From an uncultured Prevotella sp. (GTDB taxonomy: Bacteria; Bacteroidota; Bacteroidia; Bacteroidales; Bacteroidaceae): 45,166 nucleotides of DNA. Both the position numbers and the translations under genes were made by a program. The DNA is taken from contig CAMKTS010000024.1 in NCBI GenBank assembly GCA_946415755.1, positions 1 to 45,166 of the forward strand, given 5' to 3'. Below the pieces are notes generated by a model that saw only the letters and a list, made by a program, of their open reading frames with translations, made no database searches and was not told the origin of the DNA. Position 1 is the first letter of the stretch. Each line of letters begins with the position of its first letter. Positions 23,906 through 33,456 of the stretch are shown here, piece after piece.

Positions 23906-24275
23906 AGAAGTTGACATAAAAAATAGGGTCTTACCTTTATGCACATATATGAAAAAATACGCACATCTACAACTTTGTTGTGTTAATTAATGTGTTGATT
24001 ATCAGACGTATAGTTATACTTTGTAATAAATGTATATCACCTAAATTGACGCTGAACCTGTTTTTATTTCCGTATAGATGTCAGCACGTAATGCCTGTTC
24101 AGCAGCTTTCTTCATTCTGCAATCACTGATCGTTCATTTTAAGCACCCCGCAAGTGAGTATCTTACGATATTTATTGGTTGTAATCGTTTTTTTTCGCTC
24201 TTCATGCATGGTTCTCGAAAATTCTTTGTAATTTTGCAGCCCAAAATGTAAATTGTCAAATCGTAAAGAATAACA
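23906..24275. other. AT-rich gap without a gene
   Basis: 370 bp between palindrome P2 and ffh. It contains a 12-bp match to the 36-bp repeat (TGCCTGTTCAGC, 24092-24103) and the ffh promoter. I see no ORF with coding character. Confidence 0.6.
24229..24236 (+). promoter_or_regulatory. -7 box of ffh promoter
   Basis: TAATTTTG lies 39 bp before the ffh ATG. Confidence 0.65.
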
Positions 24276-25631
24276 ATGTTTGAGAACTTAAGCGATAGGC
24301 TTGAACGGTCGTTCAAGATACTGAAAGGTGAGGGGAAAATTACCGAGATCAATGTTGCGGAGACCCTGAAGGACGTTCGCAAGGCCCTGTTGGATGCCGA
24401 CGTGAACTACAAGGTGGCCAAGACGTTTACCGACACCGTGAAGCAGAAGGCACTGGGCATGAATGTGCTGACGGCCATCAAGCCCGGACAGCTGATGGTG
24501 AAGCTGGTACACGACGAACTGGCAGAGCTGATGGGTGGCAAGGCCGTGGAGCTGAAGCTCGAAGGCCGTCCGGCTATCATCCTGATGGCGGGTCTGCAGG
24601 GTTCTGGTAAGACGACGTTCAGCGGTAAGCTGGCCAACCTGCTCAAGACGCGCCAGCACAAGAACCCGCTGTTGGTGGCCTGCGACGTATACCGTCCGGC
24701 AGCCATCCAACAGTTGCACGTGGTGGGCGAGAGCGTGGGGGTGCCCGTCTATTCGGAACCAGACAACAAGAACGTGGTGGAGATTGCCCAGCATGCCATC
24801 CGCGAAGCCAAGCAGAAGAACTATAACGTGGTCATCATCGATACCGCCGGACGACTGGCCGTCGATGAGGATATGATGAACGAGATAGCCACCCTGAAGG
24901 AGGCCGTACAGCCCGACGAGACGCTTTTTGTGGTGGACTCGATGACGGGTCAGGATGCCGTGAACACCGCCAAGGAGTTTAACGACCGCCTGGACTTCGA
25001 CGGCGTGGTGCTCACCAAGCTCGACGGCGACACTCGTGGCGGTGCTGCCCTCTCGATACGCACGGTGGTGACCAAGCCCATCAAGTTTGTGGGTACCGGC
25101 GAGAAGATGGAGGCCATCGACGTGTTCCACCCGGATCGCATGGCCGACCGCATCCTCGGCATGGGCGACGTGGTGAGCCTCGTGGAGCGCGCACAGATGC
25201 AGTTCGATGAGGAGGAGGCCAAGCGACTGGAGAAGAAGATCAGGAAGAACAAGTTCGACTTCGACGACTTCATGGGTCAGATACAGCAAATCAAGAAGAT
25301 GGGTAACATCAAGGAGCTGGCATCGATGATTCCCGGTGTGGGCAAGGCCATCAAGGACCTCGACATCGACGACAATGCCTTCAAGGGCATAGAGGCCATC
25401 ATCAACTCGATGACTCCCAAGGAGCGTGCCAATCCCGACATCATCAACCAGAGCCGTCGCCTGCGCATCGCCAAGGGCAGCGGTACGAAGCTGGAGGAGG
25501 TGAACCGCCTGATGAAGCAGTTCGACCAGACGCGCAAGGTGATGCGGATGGTGGCCGGAGGCGGCTCGTCGAAGATGGCACAGATGGCCAACGCAATGAA
25601 GAATATGAAGGGCGGTATGCCTAAATTTTAG
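24276..25631 (+). CDS. ffh: Signal recognition particle protein Ffh (SRP54)
   Basis: Protein of 451 aa, the GTPase that with 4.5S RNA delivers nascent membrane proteins to FtsY at the membrane. N domain is residues 1-95. The G domain has P-loop GLQGSGKT (106-113), DTAGR and TKLDGDTRGG. The C-terminal M domain is Met-rich, with MIPGVGK, INSMTPKERANP and the RNA-binding RRLRIAKGSG segment. The end KNMKGGMPKF is typical. Length is normal. It starts the core segment after the accessory region and is followed after 6 bp by folD, so the two are likely co-transcribed. Confidence 0.98.
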   Translation: MFENLSDRLERSFKILKGEGKITEINVAETLKDVRKALLDADVNYKVAKTFTDTVKQKALGMNVLTAIKPGQLMVKLVHDELAELMGGKAVELKLEGRPAIILMAGLQGSGKTTFSGKLANLLKTRQHKNPLLVACDVYRPAAIQQLHVVGESVGVPVYSEPDNKNVVEIAQHAIREAKQKNYNVVIIDTAGRLAVDEDMMNEIATLKEAVQPDETLFVVDSMTGQDAVNTAKEFNDRLDFDGVVLTKLDGDTRGGAALSIRTVVTKPIKFVGTGEKMEAIDVFHPDRMADRILGMGDVVSLVERAQMQFDEEEAKRLEKKIRKNKFDFDDFMGQIQQIKKMGNIKELASMIPGVGKAIKDLDIDDNAFKGIEAIINSMTPKERANPDIINQSRRLRIAKGSGTKLEEVNRLMKQFDQTRKVMRMVAGGGSSKMAQMANAMKNMKGGMPKF

Positions 25632-25637
25632 TACAAT

Positions 25638-26516
25638 ATGCAACTGATAGACGGGAAAGCAACGGCAACGGCCATCAAGGCTGAGATTGCAGAAGAGGTG
25701 AAGGAAATAGTGGCCAGGGGCGGCAAACAGCCCCATCTGGCTGCCGTGCTCGTGGGTCATGACGGTGGCTCTGAGACGTATGTCAAGAATAAGGTACTCG
25801 CGTGCGAGGCCTGCGGCTTTAAGTCGACACTCATCCGCTATGAGGATGACGTGACGGAAGAGGAACTGCTGGCGTGCGTGGAGCGCCTGAACCAGAATGG
25901 TGATGTCGACGGCTTCATCGTACAGCTGCCCCTGCCGAAGCATATCGACGAGCAGAAAATCATCGAGGCCATCGACTACCGCAAGGATGTCGACGGTTTC
26001 CATCCCATCAACGTAGGGCGCATGGCCATCGGTCTGCCCTGCTTCATCTCGGCTACGCCGCTGGGCATCATCACCCTGCTGAAACGCTACGGCATCGAGA
26101 CCTCCGGTAAGAAGTGCGTCATACTGGGACGCTCGAACATCGTGGGCAAGCCGATGGCACAGCTGATGATGCAGAAACAGTATGGCGACGCAACGGTTAC
26201 CGTATGCCACTCACGTTCGAAGACGCTGAAGAAGGAGTGCCAGGAGGCCGACATCATCATTGCCGCCATCGGAAGCCCGGAGTTTGTGACTGCCGACATG
26301 GTGAAGGAAGGGGCCGTCATCGTCGACGTAGGTACCACCCGTGTTCCGGATGCCACCCGCAAGAGCGGATTCCGTCTGACTGGTGATGTAAAGTTCGACG
26401 AGGTAGCCCCCAAGTGCTCGTATATCACTCCCGTTCCTGGCGGCGTAGGCCCCATGACCATCTGCTCGCTGATGAAGAATACGCTGGCAGCAGGGAAGAA
26501 AGAATACTATAGGTAA
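25638..26516 (+). CDS. folD: Bifunctional methylenetetrahydrofolate dehydrogenase/cyclohydrolase
   Basis: Protein of 292 aa interconverting 5,10-methylene-, methenyl- and 10-formyl-tetrahydrofolate in the cytoplasm. Family motifs: ETYVKNK with the catalytic lysine at K52, [10 protein letters not shown], the cofactor-binding [10 protein letters not shown] and the C-terminal [10 protein letters not shown]. The ATG at 25638 begins 6 bp after ffh. Length is normal. Confidence 0.98.
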   Translation: MQLIDGKATATAIKAEIAEEVKEIVARGGKQPHLAAVLVGHDGGSETYVKNKVLACEACGFKSTLIRYEDDVTEEELLACVERLNQNGDVDGFIVQLPLPKHIDEQKIIEAIDYRKDVDGFHPINVGRMAIGLPCFISATPLGIITLLKRYGIETSGKKCVILGRSNIVGKPMAQLMMQKQYGDATVTVCHSRSKTLKKECQEADIIIAAIGSPEFVTADMVKEGAVIVDVGTTRVPDATRKSGFRLTGDVKFDEVAPKCSYITPVPGGVGPMTICSLMKNTLAAGKKEYYR

Positions 26517-26537
26517 AGGAGTAATGAGTAATTAGTG

Positions 26538-26726
26538 ATGATGATTACCAAGGCGCAGGAGTATTATGAGCAGGGCAATGAGGCACGGAGGCGCGGCGCG
26601 TGGCACGAAGCCATCAACTGCTATATCCAAGCCATCGAACTCGACCCCGACAGCCCGGCTGTAGAGGCTAAACACATGCTCGACGATATCCTGGCGTATT
26701 ACAATAAGGATGCATATAACCCATAA
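26538..26726 (+). CDS. Small TPR-like protein, 62 aa
   Basis: One and a half tetratricopeptide-like helices: AQEYYEQGNEARRRGAWHEAINCYIQAIELDPDSP fits the TPR consensus (residues about 5-40, read in pieces). It lies between folD and the ferredoxin subunit of the oxidoreductase operon, 14 bp before the latter. A similar small TPR gene next to this operon may be a conserved feature, but I cannot check. GTG at 26535 or ATG at 26541 are alternative starts. Confidence 0.72.
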   Translation: MMITKAQEYYEQGNEARRRGAWHEAINCYIQAIELDPDSPAVEAKHMLDDILAYYNKDAYNP

Positions 26727-26740
26727 AACAAATACAGGAA

Positions 26741-26971
26741 ATGGCTAAACTTAAAGGTGCTATTGTGGTGAATACCGACCGCTGCAAGGGATGCGTGCTC
26801 TGTGTGAAGGCGTGCCCGCAGGGGGTCATCGCACTGGCTAATCGTGTCAACATGCGCGGCTATCCCTATGTGGAACCGGCACAGATGGACAAGTGTACGG
26901 GATGTACCTCGTGTGCTGTGGTATGTCCTGACGGATGTATCACCGTCTATCGTAAAAAAGTGGAGGAGTAA
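26741..26971 (+). CDS. 2-oxoacid:ferredoxin oxidoreductase, 4Fe-4S ferredoxin (delta) subunit
   Basis: Protein of 76 aa with two classical 4Fe-4S motifs: C15-C18-C21-C25 and C52-C55-C58-C62 (CKGCVLCVKACP, CTGCTSCAVVCP). It carries electrons from the catalytic subunits to soluble ferredoxin. It is the first catalytic-complex gene in the order delta-alpha-beta-(secreted protein)-gamma, 5 bp before alpha. Confidence 0.92.
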   Translation: MAKLKGAIVVNTDRCKGCVLCVKACPQGVIALANRVNMRGYPYVEPAQMDKCTGCTSCAVVCPDGCITVYRKKVEE

Positions 26972-26975
26972 AAAG

Positions 26976-28058
26976 ATGGCAGAACAGGAAGTAACATTGA
27001 TGAAGGGCAACGAGGCGATAGCCCACGCTGCCATCCGCTGTGGTGCCGACGGATACTTCGGCTATCCGATTACACCGCAGAGTGAGGTGATTGAGACGCT
27101 GGCCGAGCTGAAACCCTGGGAAACGACCGGTATGGTGGTGCTGCAGGCTGAGAGCGAGGTGGCTTCGATTAATATGATCTATGGTGGTGCTGCCGCCGGA
27201 AAGAAAGTGCTCACCTCGTCGTCGTCACCCGGCGTGGCACTGATGCAGGAGGGTATCACCTATATGGCGGGGGCCGAACTGCCGGGCGTGTTTGTCAACG
27301 TTCAGCGCGGCGGTCCGGGACTGGGTACCATCCAGCCTTCGCAGGGTGACTATTTCCAGGCAACCCGTGGCGGCGGCAATGGCGACTACAACACCATCGT
27401 GCTGGCACCGAACAGCGTACAGGAGATGGCCGACTTCGTAGACCTGGCCTTTGAACTGGCGTTCAAATACCGCAATCCGGCCATGATTCTCTCCGATGGT
27501 GTCATCGGACAGATGATGGAGAAGATTGTGCTGCCTCCCTATAAGCCCCGTCGCACGGAGGAGGAGATACGCGAACAGTGCCCGTGGGCAACGACCGGAC
27601 GCACGAAGGACCGCAAAGCCAACATCATCACTTCGCTGGAACTGAAACCCGAGGTGATGGAGGCCCGTAACATCCACCTGCAGGAGAAATATGCAGAGAT
27701 CCGCGAGAAGGAGGTGCGCTACGAGACGCTGTTCTGCGAGGATGCGGAATACGTGATTGTTGCCTTCGGCTCTGCTGCCCGTCTGACGCAGAAAGCCATC
27801 GAGATGGCACGCGCAGAGGGTATCAAAGTGGGACTGCTGCGTCCTATCACGCTGTGGCCCTTCCCCTCGAAGCAGATTGCCGAGCTGGCACGTGGAAAGA
27901 AGGGCGTGCTGGTGGTGGAAATCAATGCCGGACAGATGGTGCAGGACGTGCGACTGGCCATCAACGGTGAGGTACCCGTTGAGCAGTTCGGCCGTCTGGG
28001 GGGTATCGTGCCGGAACCTGAAGAGATTGTGGAAGCACTGAAGACATTTACTGTTTGA
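26976..28058 (+). CDS. vorB: 2-oxoacid:ferredoxin oxidoreductase alpha subunit (VorB type)
   Basis: Protein of 360 aa, the CoA-dependent oxidative decarboxylase subunit that holds part of the TPP site. Key features: MKGNEAIAHAAIRCGAD, GYPITPQSE near the N-terminus, the conserved QAESEVASINMIYGGAAAG, and a C-terminal transketolase-like domain (YVIVAFGSAARL...GLLRPITLWPFP). The start at 26976 follows a strong GGAGGAG. Annotated homologues are called 3-methyl-2-oxobutanoate dehydrogenase VorB, but specificity for branched-chain or 2-oxoglutarate substrates cannot be told. Confidence 0.92.
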   Translation: MAEQEVTLMKGNEAIAHAAIRCGADGYFGYPITPQSEVIETLAELKPWETTGMVVLQAESEVASINMIYGGAAAGKKVLTSSSSPGVALMQEGITYMAGAELPGVFVNVQRGGPGLGTIQPSQGDYFQATRGGGNGDYNTIVLAPNSVQEMADFVDLAFELAFKYRNPAMILSDGVIGQMMEKIVLPPYKPRRTEEEIREQCPWATTGRTKDRKANIITSLELKPEVMEARNIHLQEKYAEIREKEVRYETLFCEDAEYVIVAFGSAARLTQKAIEMARAEGIKVGLLRPITLWPFPSKQIAELARGKKGVLVVEINAGQMVQDVRLAINGEVPVEQFGRLGGIVPEPEEIVEALKTFTV

Positions 28059-28082
28059 CAATTTACGATTTACAACTTGAAA

Positions 28083-28853
28083 ATGGAAAATCCGATTATA
28101 GCACCAGAGAATCTGGTATATCAGAAGCCGACGCTGATGAACGACAACCACATGCACTACTGTCCTGGTTGTTCGCATGGCGTGGTACATAAACTCGTGG
28201 CTGAAGTCATCGAGGAAATGGGCATGGAGGAGAAAACCATCGGCGTGTCGCCTGTAGGATGCGCCGTGTTTGCCTATAACTATCTGGATATCGACTGGCA
28301 GGAGGCTGCACACGGGCGTGCTCCCGCTGTGGCTACGGCCATCAAGCGACTGTGGCCCGACCGTATGGTGTTCACCTATCAGGGTGACGGCGACCTGGCC
28401 TGTATCGGTACCTGTGAGACGATACATGCACTGAACCGTGGCGAAAACATCGTCATCATCTTCATCAACAATGCCATCTACGGCATGACAGGAGGACAGA
28501 TGGCTCCCACGACACTGATCGGACAGAAGACATCGACCTGTCCCTACGGACGTGACCCGGAGATTCACGGCTATCCCCTGAAGATTGCCGACATTGCCGC
28601 ACAGCTGGAGGGAACCTGCTATGTGACCCGTCAGAGCGTGGAGAGCGTAGCATCTATCAATAAGGCGAAGAAGGCCATCCGCAAAGCCTTCGAGGCATCG
28701 ATGGCCGGTAAAGGCGCATCGCTGGTGGAGATTGTCTCTACCTGTAACAGCGGTTGGAAGCTAACACCCGTCCAGGCTAACGAGTGGATGAAAGAAAACA
28801 TGATACCTTTCTATCCGAAAGGCGACCTGAAAGATACAACGGGTGAAAAGTGA
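28083..28853 (+). CDS. 2-oxoacid:ferredoxin oxidoreductase beta subunit (TPP-binding)
   Basis: Protein of 256 aa. The N-terminal CPGC (C27, C30) and HGVVHK are typical of beta subunits. The TPP/Mg motif GDGDLACIGT starts at G101, with NN at 129-130 and the conserved AIYGMTGGQMAPTT following. It pairs with VorB to decarboxylate 2-oxoacids. The ATG at 28083 is preferred to a TTG two codons upstream. The 24-bp gap before it carries a CAATTTACGATTTACAA spacer of low complexity. Confidence 0.94.
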   Translation: MENPIIAPENLVYQKPTLMNDNHMHYCPGCSHGVVHKLVAEVIEEMGMEEKTIGVSPVGCAVFAYNYLDIDWQEAAHGRAPAVATAIKRLWPDRMVFTYQGDGDLACIGTCETIHALNRGENIVIIFINNAIYGMTGGQMAPTTLIGQKTSTCPYGRDPEIHGYPLKIADIAAQLEGTCYVTRQSVESVASINKAKKAIRKAFEASMAGKGASLVEIVSTCNSGWKLTPVQANEWMKENMIPFYPKGDLKDTTGEK

Positions 28854-28889
28854 TCAGCAAAAAAAATGGTAAGTAAATTGTGAACGGTT

Positions 28890-30386
28890 ATGAAGAATTT
28901 GTTTTTTCCTTTTGCATTATGTCTTGTGTCGTTGACAGCATCCGCACAGATGCATGAGCTGGTTGGCATGTGGCAACAGCTGGACAAAAATGGTAACCCT
29001 ACCACTCAGGTGAAGGCTTTCATGCCCGACGGCAAACTGCTCGGACTGAGCTATAACAGCGACTTCACCAACAGCAGCGTGTGGTTCATGTCGTATTATG
29101 ACATGTTGAATGAACTGGCCTATGTAGACCACAGCATCTATCACTCCGACATCGCTTACGAGCATGACTACTTCTTCACCTATTCCTTTGAGAGCGACAG
29201 CGTGATGGTCACCAGGTATGCCGATTACAAGATGAATAGCCATCAGACGATAATGACGGAGCGCTGGAAGAAGATGGACAAGGACCTGCCTAAGTACACC
29301 GATGCCGAATGGCAGGCTTTGCGACAGAAGTCGATGGCCGAATTTGACCGTCTGCCCAAAGAAGGACAGACCGTCGATCAGTATGCCAGCGAGCTGTTAA
29401 ATAAGGCTGAAGACTACAAAAAAGCTAACAAACTGGATCGTGCTGCTGAAGCATTGCTGATGAGAGCAGCACTGGACACCACCAATCTGAAGTGGCAGCG
29501 TGATGTCATGGATCTCTTCGTGAACAACAAGATGGCCCCGTCGGTAGCCGAACTGATTGCCGACCGTGTCATCCGACTTACCAAGGAGAAGGTCGTTTTG
29601 CCTTCCGATACTGCCGTGCTGAATGCCTATCGTAGAAAGGCATATCTGTACAACTATCGTGGCAATAATGGCATGCTTGGACTACGTCATACCATCGGCA
29701 AGGTTCTGGATTTGGAAACAAAGGCTGGTCATCAGCCTTCGAAAGAATACGGTCTGGATTATTTAATGATGGCTGAGAGCTGGTTGGCCACAGGCAGTTT
29801 CGATATCATGTTCGATAATGTCGTCAAGGCCATCGACATACTTGAGAAATCAGAAAACGTGAGTAGCATGCAGAAGGGCGAAGCCTATCTGATGAAAGCC
29901 ATGTGTCTGATGAATACTGATGCGCATCGTGAGGCGATTAATGTCATGCGCGATAAGGTGATACCGCACTACGTTGACGAGAAAGGTCAGCCTTCGCCCA
30001 AGATAGAGCAGTTTGTATATTCTGCTATGTACCAAAACTATAATGAAATGCTGACCAAGAACCCGAAGGACAAGAAACTGATGGAGGAGTTCCGGCAGTT
30101 CATGGCCGACAAGCTGATGGTGGCAGAATATAAAGTCACCGATAAGACATACAACCTCTTTGGTGAATACCTGGTCATGGAGCATGGAGCATCGACTGTA
30201 GAGAAACCTGCTGTTGGAGGTGACGATAGTCATGTCGTGCTGTTGAAAGACGGCAAGTTCATCGAAGCCGTCAAAACGAAAGATGGTACAACCGAGATGC
30301 ACTTCATTACGGTAGATGCTGAGAAGAAGAAGGACATCATCAAGCAGTGGAAAGCGTATAAGAAGGGTAAAAAGGCAACAAAGTAA
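28890..30386 (+). CDS. Secreted protein with DUF4488-like N-terminus, lying inside oxidoreductase operon
   Basis: Protein of 498 aa with a signal peptide (ending TASAQ). The N-terminal part (HELVGMWQQLDKNGNPTTQVKAFMPDGKL, residues about 22-50) resembles DUF4488 or lipocalin-like modules. Residues about 130-450 are helical with TPR-like periodicity (AEDYKKANKLDRAAEALLMRAA). No cofactor motif is visible. It lies 36 bp after the cytoplasmic beta subunit and 23 bp before gamma, yet is exported, so it is probably not part of the complex. No promoter box is obvious before it. Confidence 0.72.
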   Translation: MKNLFFPFALCLVSLTASAQMHELVGMWQQLDKNGNPTTQVKAFMPDGKLLGLSYNSDFTNSSVWFMSYYDMLNELAYVDHSIYHSDIAYEHDYFFTYSFESDSVMVTRYADYKMNSHQTIMTERWKKMDKDLPKYTDAEWQALRQKSMAEFDRLPKEGQTVDQYASELLNKAEDYKKANKLDRAAEALLMRAALDTTNLKWQRDVMDLFVNNKMAPSVAELIADRVIRLTKEKVVLPSDTAVLNAYRRKAYLYNYRGNNGMLGLRHTIGKVLDLETKAGHQPSKEYGLDYLMMAESWLATGSFDIMFDNVVKAIDILEKSENVSSMQKGEAYLMKAMCLMNTDAHREAINVMRDKVIPHYVDEKGQPSPKIEQFVYSAMYQNYNEMLTKNPKDKKLMEEFRQFMADKLMVAEYKVTDKTYNLFGEYLVMEHGASTVEKPAVGGDDSHVVLLKDGKFIEAVKTKDGTTEMHFITVDAEKKKDIIKQWKAYKKGKKATK

Positions 30387-30409
30387 AAGCGAAAATAATT
30401 AGAGATACA

Positions 30410-30955
30410 ATGAAAAAGGAAATCATCATATCTGGTTTTGGAGGTCAGGGCGTGCTCTCGATGGGAAAGATTCTGGCCTATTCAGGACTGATGGACGACA
30501 AGGAGGTGACGTGGATGCCGGCATACGGTCCGGAACAGCGCGGCGGTACGGCCAACGTGACGGTCATTGTGAGTGATGAAAAGATATCGTCGCCCATCCT
30601 GAGCAAGTTTGATATCGCCATCGTACTGAATCAGCCCTCGCTCGAGAAGTTCGAACCGAAGCTGAAGCCGGGGGGAGTCCTCATCTACGACGGCTATGGC
30701 ATTATCAATCCTCCTACGCGAAAGGATATCACCGTGTATCGCATTGATGCTATGGACAAGGCGGCAGAGATGAAGAACGGCAAGGTGTTCAACATGATTG
30801 TGCTAGGCGGACTGCTGAAGGTGGCTCCTGTGGTCAGCACCAAGGGCGTGGAGAAGGCACTGCGCAAGACGCTGCCCGAGCGGCATCACGACATGATACC
30901 CATCAACATGCAGGCCATCGAAGAAGGAGGAAAGATTATTGAAAAGAAACCCTAA
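30410..30955 (+). CDS. 2-oxoacid:ferredoxin oxidoreductase gamma subunit
   Basis: Protein of 181 aa. It starts with the family hallmark IISGFGGQGVLSMGKILA, then WMPAYGPEQRGGTANVTVIVS, both diagnostic of the gamma domain that completes the active complex and helps bind CoA. It is separated from beta by a secreted-protein gene. Its 3' end faces cobS, 6 bp away on the other strand. Confidence 0.95.
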   Translation: MKKEIIISGFGGQGVLSMGKILAYSGLMDDKEVTWMPAYGPEQRGGTANVTVIVSDEKISSPILSKFDIAIVLNQPSLEKFEPKLKPGGVLIYDGYGIINPPTRKDITVYRIDAMDKAAEMKNGKVFNMIVLGGLLKVAPVVSTKGVEKALRKTLPERHHDMIPINMQAIEEGGKIIEKKP

Positions 30956-30961
30956 AAATGA

Positions 30962-31765
30962 TTAACCGAAAAGGTGATTAAACTGCAGGCTGGCAACCAA
31001 TAAGGTTGCCAGTTCTGTTATCAGGAAGATGGCCCCGCAACAGTCGCCGGTATAGCCCCGTAGGCGACGCCATACCAACAGATAAAGGAAGTACATGGCC
31101 AAGGCTGGCAGGAAGATGATGGCATGCCAGTCGATACGCCCGGACATATAATAGATGTATAAGGTCATGGGCAGCAAACCTTGAACGGCCAGGCTGATAC
31201 CGGCAAAAACGGAGAACTTACGATAGACGGTATGGCTCTTGGCCGTCTGCTCGGTACGGGCGTATGGCATCATCTGGATGAGTTGGGCAGAGAGCATCTT
31301 CGCAAAAGGGTCGGCCACACATACGGTCAGCGCGGCATCGACCGGCATCATGGAGTGGAGCGTGAAGAACAACAGGGCGAAGTAGAGGATGAGACCTATC
31401 ACGCCGTAAGTGCCGATGTGCGAGTCTTTCATGATATCGAGGATGCGCTGACGGTCGTTGCCACCACCACCGAAACCATCGAGGAAGTCGGCCAACCCGT
31501 CTTCGTGCAAGGCACCGGTAAGGAGCAACCGCAACAGGATGGCCAGCAGTATGGCTATCTCATAGGTAAAGACAAGGCTGCCACCGTATAGTGCAGCGGC
31601 CATAGCCCCTCCGGTGAGCCAACCTACTAAGGGCCAATGCTCTACTACGGTCTGGTAGGCTTCCTTCTTGGGCTGGTATACTCTCCAGAAAGGAAGACGG
31701 GTGAAGAAGATGAAGGCCGCCCAGATGCGGTCGTACCATTTAGAAGTATCGAGTGATATTTGCAT
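30962..31765 (-). CDS. cobS: Adenosylcobinamide-GDP ribazoletransferase (cobalamin synthase)
   Basis: Integral membrane protein of 267 aa joining adenosylcobinamide-GDP to alpha-ribazole, the last assembly step of vitamin B12. The family motif LHEDGLADFLDGFGGG (residues about 87-101, acidic metal ligands) and SHIGTYGV are present, with several hydrophobic helices. Its start overlaps the cobT stop by 26 bp, so it is translated in the same operon, order cobU-cobT-cobS. Confidence 0.96.
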   Translation of the reverse strand: MQISLDTSKWYDRIWAAFIFFTRLPFWRVYQPKKEAYQTVVEHWPLVGWLTGGAMAAALYGGSLVFTYEIAILLAILLRLLLTGALHEDGLADFLDGFGGGGNDRQRILDIMKDSHIGTYGVIGLILYFALLFFTLHSMMPVDAALTVCVADPFAKMLSAQLIQMMPYARTEQTAKSHTVYRKFSVFAGISLAVQGLLPMTLYIYYMSGRIDWHAIIFLPALAMYFLYLLVWRRLRGYTGDCCGAIFLITELATLLVASLQFNHLFG

Positions 31766-32780
31766 TGTCGAAGTTGTTCATTTCGTTGATCATTCTTACG
31801 GAGGAGTCGATGATAGGAAAGGCACAGAGTGCTCCGGTTCCTTCGCCGAGTCGCAGGCCAAGGTGTAGCAGCGGTTCAGCATGCAGGTAGTCGAGCATGC
31901 GCTGATGACCGCTCTCATCACCGCTGTGGGTGAAGATCATATAATCCTTGGCGGCAGGGTGGAGTCGACAGGCTGTCAGGGCACAGGCAGTCATAATGAA
32001 TCCGTCTATTAATATAATAAGGTGTAACTCGGCAGCACGGAGCATTGCCCCGATGGCAGCCACCATCTCATAGCCGCCAAAATACATGAGGGGTGAAAGG
32101 GGGGCAGACTGCGGTTGAGTGGTAAAACGTGCCAGGCTTTTCTTGAGGATGTCGTATTTATGACGGATACCCTCGCTGTCGAGACCTGACCCTGCACCGA
32201 TGCACTCCTGAAGGGGGATGCCAGTGAAGAGATGCATCCAGATACTGGAGGGTGACGTGTTGCCGATGCCCATCTCGCCAATGCTAATAATGGTGCATCC
32301 CTGCGCGTGACAGTCATTGACCAAGTCGATACCCACAGCGAGAGCCTGATGGAATTGATTCTCACTCATAGCAGGTCTATAAAGGAAATTCTCCGTGCCA
32401 CGAGCTATCTTGCGATTCAGAATGGCAGGGTAGGGTGTCAGGTCGGAGTCTACTCCTACATCAACAATCTTCAGGTCGAAGCCGTGCTGGCGGCAGAACA
32501 TATTGACACCGCCACCGCCACGGGTGAAGTTGATCATCTGCTGCCATGTAACCTCGCGGGGACTGACGCTGACACCCTCACGCTCTATGCCGTGGTCACC
32601 TCCCAGCAACAGGTGACAGGGGTGTGACAGGCGGGGAGCGAGCGTCTGTTGCACCAGACATATCTGCATAGCCAGCGACTCTAAGCGCCCCAGTGCGCCC
32701 TTGGGCTTGTTCAGGTTGTCAATCTTGGCCTGTATCTGTCCTCGCAACCCATCGTCGGGTTTCTCAATATGAAATGTCAT
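31740..32780 (-). CDS. cobT: Nicotinate-nucleotide:dimethylbenzimidazole phosphoribosyltransferase
   Basis: Protein of 346 aa that activates the lower ligand base to alpha-ribazole phosphate. Family motifs: NKPKGALGRLE near residue 25, GDHGIEREGVS, NFTRGGGGVNMFC, IGEMGIGNTSPSS and the terminal GLRLGEGTGALCAFPI. Length is normal. It lies 10 bp after cobU. Confidence 0.97.
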   Translation of the reverse strand: MTFHIEKPDDGLRGQIQAKIDNLNKPKGALGRLESLAMQICLVQQTLAPRLSHPCHLLLGGDHGIEREGVSVSPREVTWQQMINFTRGGGGVNMFCRQHGFDLKIVDVGVDSDLTPYPAILNRKIARGTENFLYRPAMSENQFHQALAVGIDLVNDCHAQGCTIISIGEMGIGNTSPSSIWMHLFTGIPLQECIGAGSGLDSEGIRHKYDILKKSLARFTTQPQSAPLSPLMYFGGYEMVAAIGAMLRAAELHLIILIDGFIMTACALTACRLHPAAKDYMIFTHSGDESGHQRMLDYLHAEPLLHLGLRLGEGTGALCAFPIIDSSVRMINEMNNFDNANITRYF

Positions 32781-32790
32781 GATGGCTACT

Positions 32791-33336
32791 TTATTCTTTT
32801 TTAAATAAATGTTTTATTTCCACCGGGATGCCGCTCACCATCCATACCACCTCGTCAGCCTTTGATGCCACGTATTGGTTCATCCAGCCCTGTAGGTCGG
32901 TGAAGCGTCGCTGTATGGCATCTGTGCTGACACCGCCACAGCCTATCTCGTTGGTGACAAAGATAAACGTGGCCTCTTGTTGTGTGAAACGGTTGAATTC
33001 TTCCTTGATGGCGGCAAGTGCCTCTTCTACGTCCGGCAGTGCCGTTCCTGACAGGCTGCTATCATAGAAATAGTTGGTACACCACAACGTGATACAGTCG
33101 ATTACCACGACACGGTTGGTCACGTCATGACGACTCAGCAGGCGTTCCTCTTCTATATTCGTCCATTGTGGTCCGCGCCGTTGTTGGTGCTTCAACACCC
33201 GCTGGTGGAACTCCTCATCCCATACGTGTGCGGTAGCCACATAGACGGGATGGGTGCTCAACGACAATGCCAGCTCTTCAGCATAGCGGCTCTTACCCGA
33301 CCGCTGTCCTCCTGTTATTAGTATGATTTTTCTCAT
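32791..33336 (-). CDS. cobU: Adenosylcobinamide kinase / guanylyltransferase
   Basis: Protein of 181 aa that phosphorylates adenosylcobinamide and transfers GMP to it. The P-loop GGQRSGKS is at residues 9-16, followed by RYAEELA and later VVIDCITLWCTN. The ATG at 33336 is chosen because it follows the promoter; a TTG four codons upstream lies in the -7 box. First gene of the cobU-cobT-cobS operon. No cobalamin riboswitch is seen upstream. Confidence 0.96.
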   Translation of the reverse strand: MRKIILITGGQRSGKSRYAEELALSLSTHPVYVATAHVWDEEFHQRVLKHQQRRGPQWTNIEEERLLSRHDVTNRVVVIDCITLWCTNYFYDSSLSGTALPDVEEALAAIKEEFNRFTQQEATFIFVTNEIGCGGVSTDAIQRRFTDLQGWMNQYVASKADEVVWMVSGIPVEIKHLFKKE

Positions 33337-33345
33337 AATCAGCGG

Positions 33346-33353
33346 CAAAAGTA
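33346..33353 (-). promoter_or_regulatory. -7 box of cobUTS operon
   Basis: The minus strand reads TACTTTTG 9 bp before the cobU ATG, leaving almost no leader. Confidence 0.65.
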
Positions 33354-33448
33354 GTAAAAAAATCCCTTTTATTGGTCATTATTGTCAAAAAATACACTTA
33401 AATCGTATATTTTCTTTAAAAAAACTTGCAAGTTTATAATTTTTTTTG

Positions 33449-33456
33449 TTACTTTG
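33449..33456 (+). promoter_or_regulatory. -7 box of ompA-type gene
   Basis: TTACTTTG, a one-base variant of TAnnTTTG, preceded by a T-rich tract and followed by a ~55-nt AT-rich leader. Such leaders are common before highly expressed genes. Confidence 0.55.

Noticed and set aside
24288..26210. 640-aa minus-strand ORF over ffh and folD
   Set aside because: His/Leu-rich shadow frame of two clearly recognised plus-strand genes.
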